DNA from: Prunella strophiata
Taxonomy: Eukaryota; Chordata; Aves; Passeriformes; Prunellidae
Length of the DNA stretch: 64,000 bases
Direction: 5' to 3'
Assembly (NCBI GenBank): GCA_036583965.1
Contig: JAZBQD010000030.1
Coordinates: 53,755,551 to 53,819,550 of the forward strand
Each line of letters opens with the position of its first letter. Position 1 is the stretch's first letter. The notes under the pieces are model-generated. The model had not been told where the DNA came from, did no database searches, and saw nothing but the letters and a program-made list of their open reading frames with translations. This document shows, piece after piece, positions 46,551 through 60,709 of this stretch. The position numbers were made by a program, and so were the translations under genes.

Positions 46551-49500
46551 CAAATCTTACATTCTGTTAATTATCAGGGCTGATCAATCCCATGCAGCAG
46601 CCTGAGGGTGTTTCACAGTTTCAGAATTTCAGGAGATTTTATATATTAGCTGTAGAGGCAGTGACCAATGATGTTTGTGCTGGTTATTAAGATTTCAGAG
46701 GCATGTTAAGGACTTGTCAAGTCTGGGCTCAATTGTGTAAGAATTGTTTTATTACAAAATGGGTGAGGGATCTTTGGATCATACCAGTAAAATACCTTTA
46801 GGTAGTCTGTATTGTCCTGCATATGAAACCAAGACTTCTAAAACCTCAGACTAAGTCTCTGTATACACCTCTATACTTTTCCTGGCATTAAACTTGAACT
46901 GTTACTTTGAATTCTGCCCATAGAGGATCAAAAAAAAAAAAAAATTCCATAGCTATACCTTGATACTGGGTTGCTGCAGAGCAACTTGCTTTCATTGTTC
47001 TCACACAGGTTGAAAATGAGTTATGAACCACTAAATTTTTTTACAAGTTTATATTAGTTTCTTATCCTCCTTCTCTACTTGGAACCAGCACACTGCAGTG
47101 GGATGTTGAGTATGCTAACAGCAGATGTATCTCACATCTGTTGTGATTGCTGACAGTTGTACTGGCTTCAGACAAAGGCCTAACTATGAGCAGCAATGCA
47201 GTTCAAATACAGAGATTTCTTGCTACGATGCTTTCTGTAACACTAGTACCTGAATGTTCTTCCACTACATTTAAAGAATTGTTGAAGAAGACATGAAGTT
47301 TTTAGTTCTGCTTTTAGTTCTGCCGTTTTAAGTGCCCACACAGCAGTGTATAGTGGTCATATCAAATACAAATGATGTGAGAAATCCCTAGCCTTTTTTT
47401 TTTATTCTTACTATGTGACTCAAGCAAAACTTCATTTTATATTTTTCACTTCCTGGACACTTTGAGCTTGCTAACTATTGTTTGTGATGTCATTGATGAT
47501 TTTATATACTGCTTATAAAGAATAACAGTGTCTTAAACACTGTAGTGCCTGAGCAAGAGTTAACAAACCAATTCTATTCAGCATTTAAATGTGTTCTCAC
47601 CTGTTTTATAGCTACAGTAATGCTACCTTTAAGCTGAAAGTATCAGATCATTGCTACCAATTATGTTAAAGCCTATTTTAACCTCTGTCTCTAAAAGACA
47701 TAAAAATATTTGATAGCTAGAAACAGCCTTATCTAAGACCACAGTACACAGAATAGATCAATGGTGTGGCATTTAATTACACTGTGCTTTAAACCATCTT
47801 CCTGTAAAACGGTCAAGGTGTATATATGCACTTAGTTTGGAAAAGAATATTTCACATTACCCTAGAAAATGCAAAATAAAGTATATGTGATGGGCTACTA
47901 TGAGTATTTCCTGAAGTGATAGGGTCCCATCAAAGCCAGTACTGACCTGTACCATCATTTGTTGGGATTATACAAAGAACAGTGCTGAAATTGCCTCTTA
48001 CACACCTTTGCTTTTATTCAGTTTGCAGCACTTATGACTGCAGAAATATGTTACAGTACTGGCAGAAAACATATGTATTCCTGTGGGAAGCATTAAGATT
48101 TTTTTTCAAGCATTTCCCTACACCTGGCAGGAATTACTGTACAGGTAGAACCCCTAAGTGTGAAGTTCCTATGTATGAGTATTTTGGTCTCCATCACTTT
48201 AACAAAAAGTAATGTTTAGTTTTCAGGGAATACAAGTTTAAAACTGTCATCAGGTAGTTTTACAATAGCTTTAAGAAAAGGAGAATTTCCCACATCCCAA
48301 TTTCAGAAAAAGGCATGAAACTTGTCTGAACTGCAGACCTTGCTTTAGGACCTCCCATCTTTGGACCCTCCACACCTTCCCTGTATTGATCATCATTTCT
48401 GTGATGAGTCTTCTTGCATCTTTTCCCTCCACCCCATTTCTCTCCTGGCTTGATTTGTGTGGAAAAAGAATGGGTGAAAGAACTTTAGTCCATTTCACAT
48501 TTTGCAAGGCTTCAGGAGGAAGAGCCTGTAATGTATCTGGCAGTGGGACTAAATGCGTGTTTGGGTGCCCCTTTGTGCTCTGGCTTCAAGTCTGAAAACA
48601 TGGAGAAGCATCTCTCCCTACTCAGTTTCTCCTTTTAAGCTGTGGCAGTGACTTTAAAGCGGTCCCTGAACCAGATTAGAGCCGTCTGCCCTCTCTGCTG
48701 CTAAGCCCATGCTGTGCCTAGTTGGATGATAAATTAGTTTTAAGCATCCCTGAGGTGCCACTGGCACGTGGCGCTGCAGAGCAATGAGCTGTGCCTGTGC
48801 TGGTGGATGAACCAGGCTTTTGTCCCAGTGAAACACTGGGCCCAGCTCCTGCAGCCAGAAGGATTCAAAGGCAGAACAGATTTTTAGAGCCTCAAGACAC
48901 AAATGAGACTATGACCTGTATCTTGGGCTAGTGTCACATTCATTATCCCAAACAGTACTTTAGGGCTATTGCTGCTTCAGCTAGTGGAGGGAGATAGGGA
49001 TTTTGACAGTGAGCCATCTGCCCAGTGTAGTCAAAAGGCAGAGTTTAAACAATTTTGCTAGATTAAAGCTTTTATTTGAATTGCCTTGACACAGTTGTGT
49101 TCTCCCTTTCCTGCTGTAGGGATGCCCTTCAGCAGGGAACAGTCTGGCTGGAGCTGGACACAGCCTGTGTGTTCAATTCCAAAATTTGCTACCAGCTAAA
49201 AGAGTTCAAGAACCTCTTGTTTTGCAGTAGCAGTCAAAGTCTGTTTATCAAAGGGCCCTTTTACAAAGCAGATGTTTTTGCTGTGCTAGTCTTTGTTTTA
49301 ATGACAAATGGAGGCCCAAAGTTAAAACACCAAATGCTTGGTCTCGCTGTACACATTGTAAAGTGAGTAAGGAATTGTGGGCAGTGTGGGTATACAAGGT
49401 GGTTTTGGATGCAATTTGGATTTGGTGGCAAATGAGTTGTTAAAATAATAATAAAAGCTCTAAACAAAGCCCTAAAGTACAGCAATGTGACCAAACGTCA

Positions 49501-50572
49501 AGATGTGAGGAGTTTCTTCAACAACTAGCCTCCAGAAAACTTGAAAATTTGTCCCATCAAACTCTATAAAGGAGACCAATCATGTGGGAGAGACAAGTAC
49601 TAAAACAAATGCCGAGTTTTATGGAAGAAGACTGTTTTGTACTGAACAGCCAGTATTATTGCCTCTCCCCTATCAGCAGGGATCAACTGATGAAAGGGGG
49701 AAGATAAACTTCTCTTTTGGGAAAGCCTAATTTCTTAATATCAGCTTTCACTGCTAGGGGTGCATCTACCACAGGCTTGCTTTCTTTCATTAGTGATGAA
49801 GTTGAGGTATTACCTATAAAGATTGAAGTGTCAGAATACATATTAGTACAAACTGCTGAGGCACAGAGCAATGTGCTGCCAGATTTTAAGTGTATGTTCA
49901 TGTGTGAAAGGGCTGTGACAATTGCAGGCATGCAGTTCTTAACTAACTAGTCCCTAACATGAATTCTGTCTTCTGAAAAACTGAGAAATGGGGACAAAAA
50001 ACTGAAGGTCAGAAAAAGAGCATTGGGGGCCTATGCTGCTCATATGTACTTTTAAGATGGCTACTGAGATCTGAATAGGTGCACACAAGGTTTACTTTCT
50101 CTCTGAATGTAAAAAACACATGTTTTGTGCCAGCACGAAACATGCAGTTGGCTCTAAGACATTGCAGTTGTCTTAGACATGCCTGCATCTGTGCCTTGCA
50201 TGTTCACAGAAAGTGTGCTAGCAAGAGGTTTCAGAGGACTTCTGAAATGTCTTACACAAGGTTAGCAGGAAAAAATTAGGCTGTAGTGAGTGAAGAATAA
50301 AAAAATGACATTAATTTAAAATTAATGAGGAAACAGAAGGTAAAATAGAGGATTAACTGATCACATCTCATCACAAACAGCTCACAGTGGGGGACCTCCC
50401 TGTACCTTTGTGATTTGGGAAGGAGCTGACTGAGAAGCTAGATGAGAAAATTTGCAAATCACAATTACAACTGGAGGGAAACCTGAAGAGATGTGTTTGC
50501 TGCCATGTGCCTCATTCATTTAGCTCATTTCAAGTCCTTCTGCCAATCAGCATCAAGATGTCCAAAAGTGCC
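46551..50572. other. Intergenic, no supportable gene
   Basis: About 4 kb of AT-rich unique sequence with an A14 run near 46931. Frames up to 96 codons (49076-49366) show no domain. No RNA gene was recognised. Confidence 0.75.
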
Positions 50573-51644
50573 TTTATTTGGTTTGCTCAGCATGGGTTTG
50601 CTCACAGGGGTCTACAGGGATGGGTTCAGTGAGAAGCTGCCAGAAGCTTCCCCCACATCTGGCAGATCCAGTGCCAGCCAGCTCCAGGGCTGACCCTCAC
50701 TGGCCCCTCAGGGCTGAGCCCAGCAGTGACAGGGGTAGTGCCTCTGGGGTAGCAGAGGTAGGAAAGGGAAGGAAAAAGTCTGTACCATTGTAGATGGAGA
50801 GAGGAGTGAGAACATGAGAGGAAACAGCCCTGCAGACACCAAGGCCAGTGGAGAAGGAGGGGCAGGATGTGCTCCAGGCACCAGAGCAGAGATTCCCCTG
50901 CAGCCCCTGGTGCAGACCAGGGGGAGGCAGCTGTGTCCCTGCAGCCCATGGGTGTCCTTGGGGAAGCAGAGATCCACCTGCAGCATGTGGAAGAGCCCCC
51001 ACTAGAGCCAAGGGATGCTCAAAGGAGGCTGTGATCCTGTGGGAAGTCCATACTGGGGCAGCCTCCTGGCAGCACCTGTGGTCCTGTGCAGAGAGGAGCC
51101 CACACTGGAACAGGCTTGCTTACAGTACTTGTGACCCTGTGGGGACCCACCCTGGAGCAGTTCTTGAAGAACTGCAGCCCATGGGAAGTTCTCAGGTTGA
51201 AATTAACAGAGGACTGTCTTCAGAGAAGGACCTCACACTGGAGGAGGGGAACAGTGTGAGTCCTGAGGAGGAGGAGGAAGCAGCAGCAGAGACAACAACT
51301 GATGAACTGACCACAGCCCCCATTCTCCCTTCATTGGTGCCACTGAGCTGGAGGAGCTAGAGAATTCAAGAGTAAAGTTAAGCCCAGCAAGAAGGGAAGA
51401 GTGAGTGAAGGTGTTCTAAGACTTGGGGTTTATTTCTCATTGCTCTACTCTGATAATAAGTTAAGTAAAATTTCCCCAACTTGAATCTGTTATGCCCATG
51501 ACAGTAATTGGTGAGTGATCTCTCCCTGTCCTTATCTTGTCCCACAAGCCTTTCATTATATTTCCTCTCCCCTATCAAGCTGAGGGAAGTGAATCCAGTG
51601 GCTTTGGTGGGCACCTGGTGTCCAGCCAGGGTCAACCCACCATA
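50573..51644 (+). mobile_element. LTR of an avian endogenous retrovirus (about 1.07 kb, diverged)
   Basis: The order of blocks matches a long avian LTR family. It starts near TTTATTTGGTTTGCTCAGCA (terminal TG mutated to TT), continues through GTGAGAAGCTGCCAGAAGCT and repeated CTGCAGCCCATGGG / CCTGTGGGAAGTCC-type subunits at about 50890-51190, then a GAGGAGGAGGAGG patch, then GTGATCTCTCCCTGTCCTTA, and ends CCAGGGTCAACCCACCATA at about 51644 (CA changed to TA). No matching 5-bp flanks were found. No internal retroviral genes lie on either side, so it is a solo LTR or a fragment. The 170-codon frame at 50848-51360 arises from the GC-rich subrepeats. Confidence 0.82.
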
Positions 51645-54600
51645 TTGACATAACACTGAAGCAGAAAATTTAATCAATGTCTGTACCTTGCAGTGCCATA
51701 AGTTTGTGGTATTGGTGCCAGAAGGAAACCTATAGTTCACAGAAAACTTCAATCTGATGTAGAGAGATATGTGTAAAGCCAAAAATAGAACAATATACAG
51801 AAGAAATTATGTATGCAGAGGTAGAAACTGCACAATGAATAGGTTTCTAATGTAAGAAAGTTTATTGCAAAGTAGGTGAGAACTTGGGGAAAGCACGTAA
51901 GATCTTACATCGAGGATATTAAAATTCTTGGGACTGTGCCCCTAGAAAGGAAAAGAGTAATAGTAGATATTATTAAATTATGTGAAGTAGTGGTCCAGAA
52001 AAAGAAGCATGGAAGATACTTTTTTTCTGCTCTTTATGACAAAAGATCAGTCAATATTCAGTAAAATTAAGGACTGGCAGAACTGAATAATGAAATAGAA
52101 ATTCTTGTTTTCCTCGCAGTGTCTAATTAAGTTTAGAGTTCAAGCTGTAGGACATGGCAGAAGCTAAAACTTACCAAAATTTTCAGAAGGTTTAAGCATG
52201 CTGTGAGCATATACAGCTGCTTCTGGGATGTAAACTAAGACTGTGTCTAAACCAGCTTCTATTACATGAACTTTTGCACAGTGAGGAACGCTGTCAGGCA
52301 TTGTGATCTCCTAATATCCAGCAGTTTGTTTCTGTGTGAGCAAGCTGTCCTAACTCCTGAACTGAGATAGCTGCCTGTTGGGAAAAGTCCCTGACCCAGC
52401 CTTCCAAATCACATAGGGCATTTGGTTGGGAAAAATTCATGTTGGAGTGAGCCAGGTTCCATCACACAGTCGTTCAGACTCAGACACGTTCCTGCACTTG
52501 GGAACCATCACGGGCATGTTTGAAACTTTCAGGGTATCATATGTGAGGGGCTTAAACAGCTCATCCCTTGGAGACTGTAAGTGCTGCTGAGCAGGCTATG
52601 TCAGCCTGTGTCTGACTCTGGTAGAAAGTAGGAGACTCTGTCTGATAGCTTTTGAATTTCCCTTTGAGGTGTCTGGTTAGGACCACCGTAAGAGAGAGAT
52701 AAATTGACAGATAACATGCCTGACTGTGACATTTTTCCTGCATGATCTGAATTGATTTTTTTTTTTTCTTTATGGAAATGGCTTTTCCTGCCAGCTTATC
52801 CAAAAAGCAAGTTGTGCAAATAATAAATGCACTGTTAAATTTACACTTAGCAGCAACTATTCTGTTCTCCACTTCCCCAAATATTGGTACCCCTCTTTAA
52901 AAATCTCATCTGATGCGTGAACTGTCAAAACATAAATGGGCAACTGTGACTTCTCTACTGTCTGTTCTGGAATGATAGCATAATCTATTTGCTGTATTCA
53001 TGCCTTTAATTTCCATTTTTATTGCTATAATCTCACCCACTTTTTTTTCTTAGTGCACAAATTATGAATATGGCCTTGCCTATTCATCAGTAGAGTCTAA
53101 AGTGCATGCAGTGTGTGATGCACAATCCTGTCTTGTTGTTTGGTCTAGTTAGTGCTGCACTCATAACTACACATAAAAAATGGGAGTGCTGCCTGATGAC
53201 AGCTTGGTGTAAATCATGGTCTCCTCTGGCCAAAGTGGAAGCATGGAACCTTAGCAGATCTGAAGCTTAAAACAAAAAAGAAGAGGGATAAAATGTGCTT
53301 TGAAAATACTTCTAAACCTGTGAAAAACAGAGTTGTTCTGCTGTTCTGTTTGCTGTAAGGGTTTGAATGGACACATGAGCCTTTTCCTGGAACACAGGAC
53401 CAATGGCATCACCATTTACACTGAAATGTCATCAGGGGAGGGCTACATAACCACAAGATTTGTTCATAAGGAAATGCTCAAATTAGGGTCCCACTTCAGC
53501 ATCATTTTAGGAAAAGCAATTTAAACCTGTTCAGATTCAATAAGAATAAATCAGCCTGCTTTTGCTTAAATTGCTGGAGCCTACAACAAAATGTATTGGG
53601 TAGTTAATAAATAAGGCAACTGGATAGAGTTTGAAAGTCAGACTTTTTTTTTCTGGCAACAGGCATATATCAGTTCTAGGCTCAGCTCAACCATGCACAT
53701 CTGGATAGAAAGGAAATATCACATTTATGTATGGGAGATTCAACTTTAATTTTCACCTGTATAAACCAATGTGAAGTGTGAAGAGAATGACATGATAAAA
53801 TTGATGTACTACCAAAGTGATAAATCCAATATCTGGAAAGATGTTTTCCTTCCCTGCTTGCTTCTGAACCATAGAAATTGGTTTTCAGCTCTTCACCCGA
53901 GAACAGCAGAGGAGGATTTATCACGTGGGGTGATTTTTTTTTCTTTAGAAGTATTTTGTGTTGCTCTGAAAGCACCTAATCACCACGGTATTGATTTCTG
54001 TATCAAAAGGGAATATTAGTTAAAGAGCAGGAAGTTTTCTTGGCTTTTGTCACTGATTGTTACTGGAATACATATATTTATGTTACTACAGTTTCCAGAG
54101 GGTAATTTCTCTGATCTGGCCATGGGACACAGGCAGTGGAGTTACTGCCATCATGACTGAGCCTGTGGGGTGCCCCTGTGGTGGTCTTGGTGCCATGGAG
54201 GGGCCATGGGCTCAGGGTGCTGCTCCTGGCCGTGCACAGCTCCAGTGAGAAGCACCAACATGTTGGCCATGGCCCAGGGGGCTGTCACACCTCAGGCTGC
54301 CTGTGGGCAGAGGTAATCCTAAGCATGTTTACAGTCAGCATCTTTAGGAGGATTTATGTGATGTCACTGTTTCAAAGCACAGACACAAAAGCACAAGATC
54401 TGCATGCTACAAAAGAAATATTTTAGCTGCAGACGTTAATCTGATAAATGCTGACACGGTCCCATAAAGGGATGGAGGAGAAATCAATGTAACCCTAAAT
54501 TAATTTGAAGCATTGGGGATTTTTTCCTCTTGCTTTTTCAAGACTAGGGTAGTTTGTGACTCATTGATCAAGAGCTGGGAAAGTTTCTTTCCAGACTTAC

Positions 54601-57600
54601 AAAATTAAATTTCATGCTGCTTTTGACCTGGATTAGTGGTGGACAGAGCAATATATAGCCTGATCCCAATTATTTCTTAGCTGTCACCTCTGGCCTGCTC
54701 CATCCCTCCTGTGCTGACATGTGCTGCTGTTTGTGGGCTGGCAGCTGCACAGAAGCTTGCTGGAAAAGGAGTCATGGAAGGGTTACTAGATGACAATAGA
54801 AAGCTATTGTAAACAGAAACGTTCAAAAAGCCAGCAGAAGTCTTACAATACATTGTAAAGAATATTGCAAAGACCATTTTAGAGATATAGTTATCTTAAA
54901 TATGGCTTTCCTTCTAATTGAGTCTTAGACCCCCACTGGTTAAATGACTGACTTTCTATCTAAGTGGTTAAATTTACTTTTTTTTTCCAGATAAAAATTT
55001 ATGAACACTGCTCCTGTTACAAATCCTGAAGTACAATTTACATTGACAATAAAACCTTTAAGAATTGCTAAAACAGTTAACCAGCACACTAGAACATTCC
55101 CCATCATGGATCTAGCCTTAGGAATTTAACTAACAAACGTTATTAACCACTGATGAGGAGCTGTTTGGAAAAGATCATTGCTTAATTAATCTTTGTACTG
55201 AGCTAATAAGAATGTTAAATGGGCCTCTCTGTTGAACTGAGGTTGCTAGTACAGATTGCAAGTTCCCTCGGGGGGAAATCTGAGGCCAATATGACATTAA
55301 AGTTAGCCATCCAACAAAGAAGATATTTTAGGCATTAAAAATAACAAAGCCAAACATCTCCATTAATAATGTCATGAAGTTCAGTGGCTGTGGATGTACA
55401 ACTGAGTGTACAGTGCATGTATGAATTACTGTGCTCTTTCCTCTCCTGGTAAGAAAGCTTTGTCAAAAATCTTATTTAGATTCAGTGTTTTTCATCACTG
55501 TTCTGTTGTGGCATAAATTAAACTTGTCGCACTTATCTGAAGGAGGCAGGTTCCACTGATCAGGAAGGCAGAGTCTGACACAAACTCTAATGTCATCTGC
55601 TTATCCTAAAAAGACAAATAAGATCAAAAATCCCTTCATATTAATGAACTGGATAAACCCTCTGCTTGATGCAATTTGATGCCACAGTAAAAGGCAGTGT
55701 GACCAGATTGCCCTTGTGCTTCACAGCATTTTTAGCAGCGAGTGCTCAGGTTTTAGCCACGGAGCAAGGTGCCCATACTTAATATTAAACATTTGTTTTG
55801 GAAGGCATTATAATTCCCTGCACGAGAAGTTACCTACTGCCTTGAGCTCCCTTTTAACACACACGTTACATCTTTTGGGAGAAGAGAAAGATTCCATAAA
55901 AAGAAAGGTTGGAAAGGAATAATTTGTCCTTGAATGTCAGGATGTTAGTAATTCAGAAAGGATGTCGGTCTGTCACTAGAGTCACTTCCCCACTCAGAGG
56001 TGTTGACTCTGTGTGTGCCTGCATCCCATGATCTGAATTTCACAGTCAATGTGTGATTACATTTGTTTTGTATGAAATGATCTCAAAAAGGACTAGGCAG
56101 AGAATTTATAACATGAAAGTGGCAATATGACAAAAATGCATTCATGCATACCTGTATTTTTGATGTTTGGGTTTTATCTTGCCTGAATTCTTGCTGGCTT
56201 CATGTTTAATATACTGCACACACCCCCTTGGCAAAACCCAGGTGTGTCTAGGTGGGATCAAATCCTTGCATGCCTGACTCCTCTGTGACCAGCCTTTGAC
56301 ATCTCACAGGTTTCTTTCACAGTCTTTTGCTAGGCACACTTGAATACTGATGAGAGTCTTGCACTCAGGGAATGTGGTCATAGCAGAGATCATCGCTTAG
56401 TGGTCCATGGACTGGTTTCTCTGTGTTGTCTATGTGGTCTCTAATGCATTACATTGAAGCACCAAGGCAAAACCTTCTTGATTAGCAAACCCTTGGAGAC
56501 CTCTAAATATTGCCTCACTTCATTACTACTGCAAAATGATCAATATGCCTCACCAAAATTAACTGTACCTTGGACATCTCCCTTGCCTGATTACTGTGCA
56601 TATTTTATTCCTCAAGGATAATGGAGGTTTGTTCCCTGCCAAGATGTTATCCTGGTTGTAGGCACAGCTGCAGAGTCTCTCTGTGCATGTGGTCTTTCTG
56701 GGAATGGGCCTTAGCTGCTAATCAGAAGTAGTCTGTGCATGTGCACATGATTTCTGTTTGGTGAGTTTGAGCTGAAATTCATAAATGGTAAGTGAGTGAT
56801 TAGAATAACATACCCCTGTGCTTTTTTAAACATCAGGGATGAGGGCTGTAATAACTCACTCCTGACTGTCTACAGCACATGTTCACAAACCAGAGATGTT
56901 TTTCTACCCCTCATTTCATGCTGACCTTTTAATGCAGTAACTGAAGCAAATGTTACACGTACAACATCATATTGGCTGCAGTGCAAACATTGGTTTTGTT
57001 ACAAATAATTAATATCGCTCTAGTCAGACATTTGCTCATTTATTATCTCCAGTTGCTTCATGGTTATTAAACGACTGCATTTCAAGTGTGGACAAGTGTC
57101 CATGATGATATACAGAGGTCTGTTAAGTGGAAAACTTAGAGGTGCCTTTGTATTACTCAGATCCCTGAGGAACTACTGCTGTGGTCATGCTGTCTTCAAA
57201 GATATATTTGACCTATCCTCACTAAGCACTGCCAAAGGTTAGAATAAATATGCATGTTTTCTGTGCTTATTAAGCCAAACTCTAGACATTAAGAGAACAC
57301 AAGAGGAGTTTCCACTGGTCTCCCAGCTAACACAGTAAATTGCTCATGCTGGATGCGCCTGCCTGCCTCAGCTCTGCTCCACTCATCCATGCTGCTGTTT
57401 TTCCATACATGCATTCATAGAAATCCATTTGCATGGAAATACAGCTCACTAGTGAAGCCTTTGCATTGTAAATCCAGCTTTAATATTATCAGCAGTGCTG
57501 CTTCCTGCTGTGCATCAAGGTCCAGTAAGCCACTCCTTCATGCTGTGGGCTGTGGGACCCATTCCATGTCCTGTGTCTTCTAGCCTCTTGCTTTCCATTG

Positions 57601-60440
57601 CACCTTCTTCCATGAGCAATACCAGGTCCCTCTTTCTGCAACAGAGGCCAGCTGAGCTGCTGCAGTAAGTGCAGGAACCTTCTAGACACAGCACCACAAA
57701 ACTGTCCATGTGTTGTCCTCAGTAAAATCTCCTTATCAATGTTATTCTTGCAGGATCCTTTCTGTACAGAAGGAGTTAGATCCCAAGTGAGTGTGAGCTT
57801 TAGTGTGGGGGTCAGTGACAAGGTTGGAAAGTGTAAAACCTCATCCCCTCCCAGCTCACCACCACATCTTAACCTGTGATCCTAACCACTGCCAGCTGGG
57901 TCTGAACAGTGACAGTGCTTGGGAAGAGAGAAAATGAAAGATGAAAAGGAAAAGCAAGTGACAAGAGTACAAACAAATGTCTGGGAAAAAAAGTGCAAGA
58001 GTTAGAAAATTATAGAACACATATTGTGAAATTTTATTCATCAGGTAGTAAAAATCTACACAGAGAAAAAATAATTTGCTTTCCAGGACAGACCTAGCTC
58101 CCAACAAAGTCATGTTGGATTCAGGGACTTGTCTTTTACAAGATTCTTTTTAAGCAAAAAAAAAATTCTGTGTCTTTTTACTGATAAAAATCTGAACACC
58201 ATGATCAGAAATCCAGCTGAGGATAATCTTCAACTCCAGTAGTCCTGTTTGTCCAGATCAGGTGTCCCCCTTTCCCTCTTTGCTTTCAGACCCTGATATT
58301 TCATTTTCTCAGTTGCTCAGGACACTCTTTTGTTTCCAACCACAGCCCAACCCCTGCAACAGTGATCCCCTTTTCCCTCTCCTGTTTGGGTATGTTCCCA
58401 CCACTGCTGTGACCTTCAGAACCAATGTATGGAGCATCCCTGCATGATCCCCTGACACTAACCCTGAGGCTGGGCAATAAAATGAGGAATTATCAGGCAT
58501 TTACATTCTGAAGTTAATGATGAGGACTGTGAGCCTTCTGAACATCTGTTTCCCCTGTTTTCAAGGGGGCCTTCCATTTATTCCTGGTTCTCAGCCACGT
58601 GGCTGTTGCCAGTAACCACCCCTGGGAAGGGTTGTGGAATGAACTCCCTCTAAACTGTGGTACATCTCAGTTTTGGGGGTATGATTGTAACAGCCATGAG
58701 CTTAGGAAACAGCTGGAGACCCCTGTAAGGATGATGAGAGAAACACAGGGAGAGCTGTGATGCTCTCAGGTCTGGAGCTGGACTCATGGCTGCACAAATA
58801 GGAGATTGTTCTCCAAGTGGTTGTGGTCTCTTCTCCAGGACATCACTGTCCTGTCTCCTCAGCTGTGTCCTAGACTGGGAACTGTAGCCCAGGGAAGAGC
58901 AAAGATCTGACCTGAAGGTGAGAGAAGAGCCAGAAGCTTCGGAAGTGTCAATTTCCAGAGGAAAAAGGAATATGAGGGAAAAACATAGTAGGACGAAAAG
59001 CCCCAGGACTGCACGTGTTGGAAAAGGAAGTAATGAGAGAGGGATGAAGGGAAACTCTGGGTAATGACCACTGTTTGGAAATGGACTTGAAGGGCAGTAG
59101 GGGCAGAATGCTGTTCCCCAGTAAAACACAGGCAGGGGTGAAGTTACCAAAGAGCAGCCATGTCCTGATCCTGTGAGTGAAGAGGACAAATGGGGAGCCC
59201 TGGCACTTGGTCAGGGTGTCAGAGCAAAACATGGAATGGACCCTTTATGGAATAAAATGCCTGAGTGTATTACAAAGGCAAATACAGCAACAAATCTTCC
59301 TGGTGCCCCTGCCTTTGACTTTCAAAGCCTTATGAGAGCACGTTGTTCAGCAGTTACACCCCTCCTTGCTTCAGTGGCACTGGAAGTGACCTTCCCCTCC
59401 CAGAGTTCCCCTCTTTATTGCCTTTAATAACCTCATGAAGGGTAATGAAGCATTTTAAGTTTTGTGTCAAGCTGACTGGTGTGGTGGGGGTGGGGAAGGG
59501 GGGTCTTGGGACATGGGGTCAAGGCTGTGAGATGTCTTTGAGCAGGGACCTGGGGTGGGAATGTGACATCCCAAGGCTCAGCTCTGGGGTCAGGGTGCTG
59601 CTGCAGCAGTTTCAGCTGAGAGCCTCCTGCCCCATTCAATGCCAGCTCCTCATCCTTTCTCCAAATTCTCTTCAGTCCCTCTGTGACTTTCATGTGGAAA
59701 TTATGGGCTGAGATGGCACAAGGGTGCAGGACAGAAGGAGGAAGGGATCACCTGAGCAGCCTCACACCTGCTGCCCACCCACAGGAAGAGCTAGAGGTGA
59801 GTTTGAGCATTCCTCTTGTCAGAGGAGTTCCCCCATGCCAAAATCTAAGAACAATAAGAGCTGGGGGGAGCTTTAAAAGCCTGATGCCAAAAGTGACTGT
59901 CGTTATGCCTCACACTGCTTGCAGTCATCCAAGTGCTGCAATGCCGGTGCACTCCCAAAATTGGATCTGTGACATCTGGATTCAGGGTGGAGGTGTGGGA
60001 AGCCTCAGTGGTTTACCAAATAACAGGGAGAGACAGGAAAATCAACATGTCACACAGTGTCTGCTGGCAGTCCAATGGATTTAACCAGCTCCACGTTTTT
60101 TACCATTTGTGTTGAATTTGCTTCGCTTTTAAAAGCAGACAGACTTTCAGGCTTGCAGCCATTTTCAGACTGAACACCCCACACCACTCTGTCCTCCCCA
60201 TCCTATGCTGAGATGCTTTTCTGACCTGCACAGATTGTCTGATGAGGATTTGGTTGCAAAATGCTGTCTCCAACATCCAATAGAGTGTGGTAATAAAATG
60301 GGGTGGTTTTTTTTTTGGCTGTTTCCCTTTTAAACAAGGTAACCAAAAACCCCAATTTGCACCCCGAAATGCTGATTGCATTAAGTAGTTCAGTCCATCA
60401 AGTTGCCAGTGACACTTTCTGTCTGTGAGCTTTCAGATAA
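51645..60440. other. Intergenic, no supportable gene
   Basis: About 8.8 kb with no recognisable coding exon. Frames up to 179 codons (58650-59189 minus) are low-complexity or GC-rich chance frames without domains. A GC-richer patch lies at 54100-54310. In human, SIAH3 follows ZC3H13 in the same orientation, so regulatory DNA of that gene could lie here (inference). Confidence 0.65.
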
Positions 60441-60449
60441 AGACGGGGA

Positions 60450-60525
60450 GCTAAAGTAGCTTAGTGGATTAAAGGAATTGCCTTTCCCACCTAGACACCT
60501 CGGCTGGAATCCGATTTTGGTGCTC
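60450..60525 (+). repeat. tRNA-like relic with Pol III A and B boxes (SINE or tRNA pseudogene)
   Basis: TAGCTTAGTGG at 60457-60467 fits the A-box consensus TRGCNNAGYGG at every position. GGCTGGAATCC at 60502-60512 fits the B-box GGTTCGANTCC at 9 of 11 positions. The 34-nt spacing is that of a tRNA gene. The segment opens GAGCTAA and closes GGTGCTC, a partial acceptor-stem-like pair. A proper cloverleaf anticodon arm was not resolved, so an old tRNA-derived SINE is more likely than a working tRNA. Confidence 0.4.
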
Positions 60526-60709
60526 AAGTGTAATTGCCCATTGCTTTGGGGGAGGGAGGTGGGGACAGACCATGGGAATTTGTGTGGTCCTCTGGCAAGC
60601 AGGGGTGGCAGCCAATGGGACCAGGGCCATTGGCTCCCTGCAAGTTGTTCCCCTACCAGATGCTACCCCCATATGGGATTTTCCCAGCGCTGAAAATTTA
60701 TTAATTTAT

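Noticed and set aside
46186..46605. 139-codon plus-strand frame
   Set aside because: Inside the CR1 3' region.
50848..51360. 170-codon plus-strand frame
   Set aside because: Lies wholly inside the LTR; produced by GC-rich subrepeats.
58650..59189. 179-codon minus-strand frame, the longest in the flank
   Set aside because: No domain, no splice context, composition (S, L, P, F) typical of antisense purine-rich DNA.
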